The notes under the pieces: model-generated | The model's database searches: none | Seen by the model: the letters and a program-made list of their open reading frames with translations, nothing else | Told to the model about the DNA's origin: nothing | Part shown: positions 1 to 5,130 of the stretch, one piece after another | Position numbering within the stretch: position 1 is the first letter of the stretch | How the letters are laid out: every line of letters begins with the position of its first letter | Made by a program: the position numbers and the translations under genes | Source of the DNA: Limiplasma pullistercoris | GTDB taxonomy: Bacteria > Bacillota > Clostridia > Christensenellales > Aristaeellaceae | Assembly: GCA_018715165.1 (NCBI GenBank) | Contig: DVMC01000039.1 | Coordinates: forward strand, 1-8,425 | Reading direction: 5' to 3' | DNA: 8,425 bases

Positions 1-356
1 TCGCCCACGGCGCGGCGCTCGATGGCGGAGATCGAGCACGGGTAGCTCAAAAACAGGCGCGGCTTGACGAGGTAGCTGGAGCCGATGGCCTTGCGCATGA
101 AGTACTGAATCATGATTTCGGTCATGTCAAAATCGGTGATCACGCCCTCGCGCATGGGCCTGACGGCCATCACGCCCTCGGTGGTGCGGCCCAGCATGAT
201 CTTGGCGTCGTCGCCGACGGCGCGCACCTTGCGCTCGTTCCCGGCGTCCACCACCACGATGGTGGGCTCGCTGATCATGATGCCCTTGTGCTTAACGTAA
301 ACCAGCGTGTTGCTGGTGCCCAGGTCCACGCCCAGGTCATGCGCCACAAAGCCCAT
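1..356 (-). CDS. mreB: Rod-shape-determining protein MreB (N-terminal 118 residues, cut by window edge)
   Basis: Bacterial actin homologue that polymerises under the membrane and directs the elongasome for sidewall peptidoglycan synthesis. The minus strand reads from an ATG at 356 down to base 1 without a stop, giving 118 residues; the C-terminal two thirds lie outside the window. The product begins MGFVAHDLGVDLGTSNTLVY; DLGTSNT is the actin-fold phosphate-1 loop. Typical family stretches follow: EPTIVVVD, VGDDAKIMLGRT, RPMREGVITDFD (residues about 66-77) and the PRLFLSYP(C)SISAIERRAV block near the edge. A GGAG about ten bases upstream of the ATG, inside the 3' end of maf, supports this start. 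Only three bases separate the maf stop from it, so the two genes are almost certainly cotranscribed. The paralogues Mbl or MreBH are possible; position after maf favours MreB. Family identity is secure, paralogue less so. Confidence 0.9.
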   Translation of the reverse strand, partial: MGFVAHDLGVDLGTSNTLVYVKHKGIMISEPTIVVVDAGNERKVRAVGDDAKIMLGRTTEGVMAVRPMREGVITDFDMTEIMIQYFMRKAIGSSYLVKPRLFLSYPCSISAIERRAVG

Positions 357-359
357 CGG

Positions 360-1055
360 TCAATCTCCGTCCTCTTGCGCCGCCTCGGCGGCATATTTGA
401 CATCGTACCAGTCGTGGATCTCGCGTTCGCTGCGCAGGTGGAGCTCAAAGCCCGCGTCCATGAGGAGCTTGGCCACCATCGTCAGCGGAAAGCCGATCAC
501 GCCGGTGGGGCTGCCCTCAATGCGGCTGATGAACACGCTCGCCAGCCCCTGCAGGCCGTAGCCGCCGGCCTTGTCCATGGGCTCGCCGGAATCGACATAC
601 TGCTCGATGAGCCTGTCGGGGATGGTGACGAATCCCACGCGGGTGATGGAGGCGTCATACAGCTCCGACCCGTCGGGGCGGCGCAGGCACACGCCGGTGT
701 AGACGTAGTGGCCGCGGCCGCTGAGCATCTTGATCATGCGCACGGCGTCGTCCCGGTCCTTGGGCTTGCCCAGGTAGTGTTTGCCCACGTGCACCATCGT
801 ATCCGCGGCGAGAATGTAGCGGCCCTTGACCTTGCGGCTGAGCATGAAGGCCTTTTTGCGGGCCATGTCCAGCGCGCGCCACTGGCCCTCGCCCTCGGCG
901 AAAAACTCGCTTAGCTCCGAGGGGATCACCTCGAAGGGCACGCCGAAATACTCCATCATGGCCCTGCGCCGGGGCGAGGCCGACGCCAGCACAATGACCT
1001 CGTCCCTGGCCGGCATGGTGGGCGTCTTTGGTTGGGTTCTGTCCGGCTCCCTCAT
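360..1055 (-). CDS. maf: Maf family nucleoside triphosphate pyrophosphatase (dTTP/UTP type)
   Basis: Cytoplasmic house-cleaning enzyme that hydrolyses dTTP, UTP and modified pyrimidine nucleotides to the monophosphate plus pyrophosphate; Maf is also linked to septum inhibition in Bacillus. The 231-residue product shows the family signatures in order: LASASPRRR (residues 23-31, the phosphate-binding loop), AADTMV (83-88, with the catalytic Asp85), GKP (96-98), LSGRGHYVYTGV (111-122), GEPMDKAGGYGLQG (157-170) and a degenerate SPTGVIGFP (182-190) where relatives have a YSNVVGLP-like stretch. The usual length is about 190-200; the extra residues are a basic/Pro-rich 20-residue N-terminus and a charged C-terminal tail ending EAAQEDGD. 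The start at 1055 is chosen because AAAGGAG lies about nine bases upstream; a later Met14 would remove the extension but lacks such a site. First gene of the maf-mreB unit. Substrate class is inferred from overall resemblance to Bacillus Maf. Confidence 0.95.
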   Translation of the reverse strand: MREPDRTQPKTPTMPARDEVIVLASASPRRRAMMEYFGVPFEVIPSELSEFFAEGEGQWRALDMARKKAFMLSRKVKGRYILAADTMVHVGKHYLGKPKDRDDAVRMIKMLSGRGHYVYTGVCLRRPDGSELYDASITRVGFVTIPDRLIEQYVDSGEPMDKAGGYGLQGLASVFISRIEGSPTGVIGFPLTMVAKLLMDAGFELHLRSEREIHDWYDVKYAAEAAQEDGD

Positions 1056-1110
1056 CGCTCCCGGCTCCTTTCGTGCGACGCGCCCGCGTCAGGATAGGTT
1101 ACAACAGTTT

Positions 1111-1139
1111 ATTATAGCACAGTTTCCCTTCCCTGGGAA
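1111..1139 (-). promoter_or_regulatory. Promoter of maf-mreB (extended -10)
   Basis: On the minus strand a perfect TATAAT (1116 down to 1111) is preceded by TGC, giving an extended -10. Seventeen bases upstream lies TTCCCA (1139 to 1134), a 4/6 match to the -35. The predicted start near 1104 leaves a leader of about 50 bases before the maf ATG at 1055. An odd-length palindrome, CTTCCC-T-GGGAAG (1128-1140), covers the -35 and could be an operator or chance. Confidence 0.7.
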
Positions 1140-1215
1140 GCGCACGGCCCCTTTTCCTCTCCAAACGCTTGTAACAATCGCGGCGGGAAGCCCCCCGCGC
1201 CCCGCGTCCCGCGTC

Positions 1216-1245
1216 TTGACAACGCCGCGCCGCCGCTGGTAAGAT
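1216..1245 (+). promoter_or_regulatory. Promoter of the membrane-protein gene
   Basis: A perfect -35 TTGACA (1216-1221), an 18-base GC-rich spacer and TAAGAT (1240-1245, 4/6 to TATAAT) point right. Transcription would start near 1252, about 70 bases before the chosen ATG at 1323. The -35 lies inside the 14-base string CCGCGTCTTGACAA, which recurs exactly at the next promoter (2905-2918). Confidence 0.6.
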
Positions 1246-1322
1246 AAGCCTGCCGGAACGCCGCGTTTCCAACCGCATCCCGCGTCCAATGCGCGGTTAT
1301 CATCATGAAGGGGGCTGTTTGC

Positions 1323-2915
1323 ATGCCTTGGGCCAAACTCCGCCGCGCTGTACCCTGGCTGGTGCTGGCGGGCTGCTTTGCGGCGCTGTGCTATTTTGAA
1401 TGGCGCAACGTCGGGGACCTGCTGGACTCCGACATGGCTTCGGACTTGATCTACGCGCGCCTCCTGGCCCAGGAGGGGACGTTCTTCTCGCCCAACTGGT
1501 ATTATTCCTCGGAGCTGCGGGTGTTTGCCAACCACCTCTCCTTCACCCCCCTGTTCCTGATTACGCAGGACTGGCGGCTGGTGCGGGGCCTTGGCAGCAT
1601 GCTGACGTATGCGCTGTTTGTCCTCTCCCTCTGCGCGCCGCTTTCGCAGGTGGGGCTGCGGCGGCAATATCCGCTGGTGGCGGCGGCCATGCTGTTGCCG
1701 CTGTCGGTGATGTACTTTCATTATTCAATGGTGGGCACCTCTTATACCCACTACTACATCCTTTCCTTTCTGCTGCTGGGCCTGGCCCTGGGGCAGTGCG
1801 GCGCGTCGGGCCGCGCCCGCGCATGGCGGCTGGGGCTGCTGGGGGCGCTGTCGGTGGCGGCGGGCCTGTGCGGCCTGCGCTTCCTGCTCTTTTCCTCGCT
1901 GCCGCTGTGCGCATCGGCGCTGTACCTGTGGGCGCGCGCGGGCCGCGCCGCCGGTCCGCGCACGCGGCGGCTGGCGTGGGGCTCGCTGCTCTCGCTGGGG
2001 GCAATGGCCGCCGGCGCCGCGGTCAACCTGCTGGTCCTCTCGCGCCTCTATACCTTCCAGACCTTTGCCGAGGTCACCTATACCAGCTTCCAGCCCGAAG
2101 CCGCCGGCGAATTCCTGCGCAACCTGCTCTCCCTGCTGGGCTTCCCGGAGAATGGCTCCCTCTTTTCGCCCGCCCTCGCCCCGGCAGCCTTGAGCCTGCT
2201 GCTGCTGGCCCTGATCGCCTGGGCCTCCTGGTCCGCCCTCCGCGCCCCCGCGCCCGGCGCGGCCGCCGCGCCCTCCCCCGCCGAAACCGACGCGCCCGGC
2301 GACCGCGTGCTGGCGCTGTTCTTCCTGGCGGCGGCGGTCATGCACATCGGCCTGCTTTCCCTGACGAGCATGCCGCGCAACGCGTACCATTTCCTGCCCA
2401 TATCGGTGTACGCGCTGCCGCTGGCGGCGTGCGCGCTCAAGCGGCTGCCGTGGCCGGGGCGCTGGCGGGCGGCGCTGGCGGGGGTGCTGGCGTGCCTGCT
2501 GGCGGCGACCTCGGCGGTCAACTATCCCTATTTCAGCCGGCGGGACGTCACCTACGAGCCGCGCATGGCGCTGGAGAGCCTGCTGGCGGAGGGGTACGAC
2601 TGCGGCTACGCCACGTTCTGGCGGGCCAACGTGCTCACGGAGCTTTCAGGGGGCGAGGTGGAGATGTACTGCCTGGAAGGCCCGTATGACGGCCCGGAGG
2701 CGTTTGACACGATCTTCCCGTGGCTTCAGCTCAAGGCGCACGCGACCGAGCCGCCGGAGGGGAAGGTGTTCGTCCTGCTGTCCAAGTACGAGGGGGAGAC
2801 GTCGCTGCCCGTATTTTCGCGGCTGGACCCGTCGCACGCGGTTTACGAGTCCCCCTACCTGATCGCCCTGGGCTACGAAAGCGACGCTGCGCTGCGGGAG
2901 GACGCCGCGTCTTGA
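1323..2915 (+). CDS. Multi-pass membrane protein, putative GT-C type glycosyltransferase
   Basis: A 530-residue protein with roughly ten to eleven hydrophobic segments (about residues 9-26, 88-104, 117-134, 140-160, 166-186, 188-204, 217-240, 285-303, 329-347, 356-374, 381-399) followed by a soluble C-terminal domain of about 130 residues. After the first segment comes an acidic cluster, DSDMASD (35-41), then NWYYSSELR (58-66). GT-C enzymes that use polyprenyl-phosphate sugars carry catalytic acids in this first outer loop, so transfer of a sugar to an envelope acceptor outside the membrane is a reasonable inference. Acceptor and donor cannot be read from the sequence. The tail has YDCGYATFWRANVLTELSGG (425-444), which looks conserved-domain-like. 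The start at 1323 is preferred over the ATG at 1305 because AAGGGGG sits eight bases before it. It has its own promoter; no terminator separates it from glyQS, so read-through is likely. Family-level assignment only. Confidence 0.75.
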   Translation: MPWAKLRRAVPWLVLAGCFAALCYFEWRNVGDLLDSDMASDLIYARLLAQEGTFFSPNWYYSSELRVFANHLSFTPLFLITQDWRLVRGLGSMLTYALFVLSLCAPLSQVGLRRQYPLVAAAMLLPLSVMYFHYSMVGTSYTHYYILSFLLLGLALGQCGASGRARAWRLGLLGALSVAAGLCGLRFLLFSSLPLCASALYLWARAGRAAGPRTRRLAWGSLLSLGAMAAGAAVNLLVLSRLYTFQTFAEVTYTSFQPEAAGEFLRNLLSLLGFPENGSLFSPALAPAALSLLLLALIAWASWSALRAPAPGAAAAPSPAETDAPGDRVLALFFLAAAVMHIGLLSLTSMPRNAYHFLPISVYALPLAACALKRLPWPGRWRAALAGVLACLLAATSAVNYPYFSRRDVTYEPRMALESLLAEGYDCGYATFWRANVLTELSGGEVEMYCLEGPYDGPEAFDTIFPWLQLKAHATEPPEGKVFVLLSKYEGETSLPVFSRLDPSHAVYESPYLIALGYESDAALREDAAS

Positions 2916-2940
2916 CAAACCCTCCCCCCGCGGCTATCAT
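2912..2940 (+). promoter_or_regulatory. Promoter of glycyl-tRNA synthetase gene
   Basis: TTGACA (2912-2917), a 17-base spacer and TATCAT (2935-2940, 5/6 to consensus) form a near-ideal housekeeping promoter. The -35 contains the TGA stop (2913-2915) of the upstream gene. Initiation near 2947 leaves a leader of only about 45 bases, too short for a T-box. Confidence 0.8.
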
Positions 2941-2991
2941 AAGAAAGATTCCAACCGGTTTCAACCTATTTTATGAGGGGAGATTATCACC

Positions 2992-4371
2992 ATGTCGGCT
3001 CTGACCATGGACAAGCTGGTGGCCCTGTGCAAGGGGCGCGGCTTCATCTATCCGGGCAGCGAGATCTACGGCGGCCTGGCCAACAGCTGGGATTACGGCC
3101 CGCTGGGCGTGGAGCTCAAGAACAACGTCAAGCGCGCCTGGTGGCAGAAGTTTGTGCAGGAGAACAAGTACAACGTGGGCCTGGACGCGGCGATCCTGAT
3201 GAACCGCGAGGTATGGGTGGCCAGCGGCCACGTGGGCGGCTTCAACGACCCGCTGATGGACTGCCGCGCGTGCAAGGCGCGCTTCCGGGCCGACAAGCTC
3301 ATCGAGGACTACACAAAGGGCGCGGAGACGGGCGACGGCTGGACCAACGCGGAGCTGGAAGCCTATATCAACGAGCACGACATCGTCTGCCCGGTCTGCG
3401 GCAAGAAGGACTTCACCGGCATCCGCCAGTTCAACCTCATGTTCAAGACCCACGCGGGCGTGACCGAGAACGCGACCAACGAGATCTACCTCCGCCCCGA
3501 GACGGCGCAGGGCATCTTCGTCAACTTCCCGGCGGTCATGCGCGCCACGCGCAGGAAGCTCCCCGCGGGCATCGCGCAGATCGGCAAATCCTTCCGCAAC
3601 GAGATCACCCCCGGCAACTTCATCTTCCGCGTGCGCGAGTTCGAGCAGATGGAGCTGGAGTTCTTCTGCAAGCCCGGCGAGGACCTCGAGTGGTTCAGCT
3701 ACTGGCGTTCCTTCTGCCGCGACTGGCTTTTGAGCCTGGGCCTCAAGGAGGAGAACCTGCGCCTGCGCGACCACGAGCCGGAGAAGCTCGCCTTCTATTC
3801 CAAGGCGACCACCGACTTCGAGTATCTCTTCCCCTTCGGATGGGGCGAATTGTGGGGCGTGGCGGACCGCACCGACTACGACCTCACCCGCCATCAGGAG
3901 CACTCGGGCAAGAGCATGGAGTACCTCGACCCCGTGACCAATGAAAAGTACGTGCCCTACTGCATCGAGCCGTCCCTGGGCGTGGACCGCATGCTCCTGG
4001 CCTTCCTGTGCGACGCCTACGACGAGGAGACCCTCGAAGGCGGCGACGTGCGCACGGTGCTTCACCTGCACCCGGCGCTCGCGCCCTACAAGTGCGCGGT
4101 GCTGCCCCTGCAAAAGAACAAGCTCGGCGGCCTGGCCACCGAGATCTACGAAAAGCTCTCCAAGCACTTCATGGTCGATTACGACGAGACCGGCTCCATC
4201 GGCAAGCGCTACCGCCGCCAGGACGAGGTCGGTACGCCCCTGTGCGTGACGGTCGATTTCGACACCGTCGAGGACGGCACCGTGACCGTGCGCGACCGCG
4301 ACACCATGACCCAGGTCCGCGTCAAGGCGGACGACCTGCCGGCGTTCATCGGCGAAAAACTCACCTTCTAA
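2992..4371 (+). CDS. glyQS: Glycine--tRNA ligase, single-chain dimeric (alpha2) class II type
   Basis: Charges tRNA-Gly with glycine using ATP, in the cytoplasm; essential for translation. The 459-residue length fits the alpha2 GlyRS family (glyQS, also called glyS), not the split alpha/beta enzyme. Class II core: motif 1 region around GLANSWDYGPLGVELKNN (28-45); motif 2 region with RPETAQGIF (168-176), FRNEI (201-205) and REFEQMELEFF (215-225); motif 3 GVDRMLLAFL (330-339). An insert carries two CxxC pairs (Cys91/94 and Cys133/136), a likely zinc site. Residues about 365-458 form the anticodon-binding domain (YKCAVLPLQ, then SIGKRYRRQDEVGTPLCVTVD). The start at 2992 is supported by GAGGGGAG nine bases upstream; Met6 has no comparable site. 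It has its own promoter and is followed by terminator-like hairpins. No truncation or missing motif is visible. Confidence 0.98.
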   Translation: MSALTMDKLVALCKGRGFIYPGSEIYGGLANSWDYGPLGVELKNNVKRAWWQKFVQENKYNVGLDAAILMNREVWVASGHVGGFNDPLMDCRACKARFRADKLIEDYTKGAETGDGWTNAELEAYINEHDIVCPVCGKKDFTGIRQFNLMFKTHAGVTENATNEIYLRPETAQGIFVNFPAVMRATRRKLPAGIAQIGKSFRNEITPGNFIFRVREFEQMELEFFCKPGEDLEWFSYWRSFCRDWLLSLGLKEENLRLRDHEPEKLAFYSKATTDFEYLFPFGWGELWGVADRTDYDLTRHQEHSGKSMEYLDPVTNEKYVPYCIEPSLGVDRMLLAFLCDAYDEETLEGGDVRTVLHLHPALAPYKCAVLPLQKNKLGGLATEIYEKLSKHFMVDYDETGSIGKRYRRQDEVGTPLCVTVDFDTVEDGTVTVRDRDTMTQVRVKADDLPAFIGEKLTF

Positions 4372-4372
4372 A

Positions 4373-4457
4373 GGGCTTCGAAAAAGCCCGCCCGCAGCGG
4401 TCTTTTCCGCCGGGTTGCTCCGCCCGCCTCCCCCCACCGGGAAGGCGGGCTTTCTTC
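4373..4457 (+). terminator. Terminator region downstream of glyQS
   Basis: GCCCGCC (4422-4428) pairs perfectly with GGCGGGC (4444-4450) and is followed by the T-rich TTTCTTCGTCC. A competing longer pairing joins AAGCCCGCC (4384-4392) to GGCGGGCTT (4444-4452). A small hairpin, GGGCTT-CGAAA-AAGCCC (4373-4389), starts one base after the stop codon. The first half of the long pairing sits inside this small hairpin, so the folds exclude each other. The U-tract is interrupted, so termination may be partial, which fits a second terminator further on. Confidence 0.65.
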
Positions 4458-4472
4458 GTCCTTTCCGCGCCC

Positions 4473-4530
4473 CGAAAAAAATTCTTTTCATTGATAAAAA
4501 GGATTTCTTTGACAGAAAAAATTTTTTTCG
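4473..4530. repeat. AT-rich inverted repeat island
   Basis: A 58-base AT-rich stretch interrupts very GC-rich DNA. Its ends are a perfect 11-bp inverted repeat, CGAAAAAAATT (4473-4483) and AATTTTTTTCG (4520-4530). Inside are two loosely similar direct copies, TTCTTTTCATTGATAAAAA and TTTCTTTGACAGAAAAAA. A TTGACA is present at 4509-4514, but there is no -10 at a suitable distance. I assign no function. Confidence 0.6.
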
Positions 4531-4545
4531 TCCCCCGGCAAGCAT

Positions 4546-4583
4546 AAAGGGGCCCGCGCCCTCCGGCACGGCCCCCTTTTTTT
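4546..4583 (+). terminator. Second rho-independent terminator, plus strand
   Basis: GGGGCC (4549-4554) pairs with GGCCCC (4570-4575) across a 15-base GC-rich loop and runs directly into seven Ts (4577-4583); AAA before the stem (4546-4548) can extend the pairing. This is the better U-tract of the two hairpins after glyQS and probably stops read-through. Confidence 0.7.
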
Positions 4584-4590
4584 CCGCTTC

Positions 4591-4730
4591 GCGCCCACCG
4601 CTCGCGCCATGGGTGCGGTCCTCCCCCGCACCCGCTGCGCGCAAGCGTTTCGAGCGCCTGAAAGGCGCAAGGAGCGCGCCTCTCCGCACCCCGCAGCACC
4701 CCACGCCGGGCCACGCTCACCGCACCACCC
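4591..4730. repeat. Imperfect direct repeat, copy A (about 140 bp)
   Basis: Aligned by eye with copy B about 195 bases downstream. The right part (4644-4730) matches at about 74 of 87 positions and the left part is also largely conserved with a small indel. It contains the hairpins GGGTGCGG-TCCTCC-CCGCACCC (4611-4632) and GCGCCT-GAA-AGGCGC. No coding sense in any frame. It may be a copy of a dispersed extragenic element; a genome-wide search is needed to tell. Confidence 0.75.
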
Positions 4731-4785
4731 TGCGCCAGAAGCCCCGCCGCGTGCGCCCGTTTCCCGCCGCGGCAGGCGCGTCCCC

Positions 4786-4926
4786 GCGCCCGCCGCTCGC
4801 GCCATGGATGCGGCCCTGCCCCGCCCCCCGCACGGCGTGAGCGTTTCGAGCGCCCTTCCGGCGCAAGAAACGCGCCTCGCTGCACCCCGCAGCACCACAC
4901 GCCGGGCCGCGCTCTTCGCACCACCC
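4786..4926. repeat. Imperfect direct repeat, copy B (about 141 bp)
   Basis: Second copy of the block at 4591. Shared landmarks include GCTCGCGCCATGG near the left end, AGCGTTTCGAGCGCC in the middle, GCACCCCGCAGCACC, CACGCCGGGCC and CGCACCACCC at the right end. The central GCGCC/GGCGC stem is kept while all five loop bases differ from copy A (CTTCC against TGAAA). The first hairpin survives only as TGCGG/CCGCA with a larger loop. The 55-base spacer between the copies is GC-rich with no feature I can name. Confidence 0.75.
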
Positions 4927-4935
4927 GTCAGGAGG

Positions 4936-5083
4936 TTCGGAGGGCTCGCGGGCCCTCCGAATGCATTCCGAATCCGGCGACATGCGCGGCGGATTCGGAA
5001 GCCTTGCGTCAGCAAGGCTACCTTACGCCGTCCGCCGCCCGGCGAGCCGGCGGCAAAGCCGCCGGCGAAGTAGGCGGACGGCG
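4936..5083. repeat. Cluster of perfect palindromes (hairpin array)
   Basis: Four back-to-back inverted repeats. First, TTCGGAGGGC / GCCCTCCGAA (4936-4961, 10 bp, 6-base loop). Second, TTCCGAATCCG / CGGATTCGGAA (4966-5000, 11 bp, 13-base loop). Third, GCCTTGC-GTCA-GCAAGGC (5001-5018, 7 bp). Fourth, a two-tier structure with an 11-bp outer stem CGCCGTCCGCC / GGCGGACGGCG (5026-5036 with 5073-5083) enclosing a perfect 9-bp GCCGGCGGC-AAA-GCCGCCGGC (5046-5066). The first three lack T-tracts. The density of perfect stems is well above what GC content alone would give. REP/BIME-like elements or a structured RNA are the options. Confidence 0.75.
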
Positions 5084-5090
5084 CAACCCC

Positions 5091-5125
5091 GTCGGAAAAG
5101 GCCGCCGCAGGCGGACTTTTTCGAC
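5091..5125 (-). terminator. Terminator of the ABC exporter operon, probably bidirectional
   Basis: Near-complete 16-bp stem with a 3-base loop: GTCGGAAAAG and CTTTTTCGAC flank CCGCC-GCA-GGCGG, with one G-T wobble and one G-A mismatch. It lies six bases past the exporter stop codon. Read on the minus strand it is A-tract, GC stem, then CTTTTCC; on the plus strand it gives CTTTTTCG, so it could also stop transcripts arriving from the left. Confidence 0.7.
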
Positions 5126-5130
5126 GCGTT

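Larger units (their letters stand above)
4372..5130. other. Gene-free convergent intergenic region
   Basis: This gap between the 3' ends of glyQS and the ABC exporter operon holds no credible protein gene. Open frames cross it on both strands, but they are GC-driven, mutually overlapping, rich in Arg/Ala/Pro/Gly, lack convincing ribosome binding sites, and their peptides duplicate only because the DNA does. What it does hold, left to right: two plus-strand terminators, the AT-rich inverted repeat, a duplicated block of about 140 bp, and a run of palindromes ending at the exporter terminator. Parts could be transcribed as leftover 3' UTR from either side. Confidence 0.7.

Noticed and set aside
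288..914. A 208-codon plus-strand frame opposite maf
   Set aside because: Antisense to a well-supported Maf gene, with Ala/His/Val-rich low-complexity product.
1098..1177. Inverted copies of TTGTAAC flanking the divergent promoters (1098-1104 and 1169-1175)
   Set aside because: Seven-base matches about 70 bases apart are weak evidence for an operator pair; chance is adequate.
1400..2689. A 429-codon plus-strand frame within the membrane-protein gene
   Set aside because: Out-of-frame Gly/Ala/Arg/Pro-rich translation; the frame at 1323-2915 has clear membrane topology, a ribosome binding site and a promoter.
2941..2991. T-box or other riboswitch upstream of glyQS
   Set aside because: The leader is only about 45 bases from the predicted start and shows no specifier stem or antiterminator motif.
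4509..4514. Promoter -35 (TTGACA) in the AT-rich island
   Set aside because: The hexamer matches, but the bases 16-18 downstream are CCCCCG-like with no -10, and no gene follows on the plus strand.
2971..4704. A 577-codon open frame on the minus strand across glyQS
   Set aside because: Antisense shadow of glycyl-tRNA synthetase. It has no recognisable domain, and its start lies inside the noncoding repeat region.
4361..5073. Several overlapping frames of 140-190 codons in the intergenic region
   Set aside because: Arg/Pro/Ala-rich peptides on both strands with no plausible ribosome binding sites or homology. Their apparent internal similarity comes from the DNA duplication.
4936..5083. CRISPR array
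   Set aside because: The palindromes differ from one another in sequence and spacing; there are no identical repeats with unique spacers and no cas genes.
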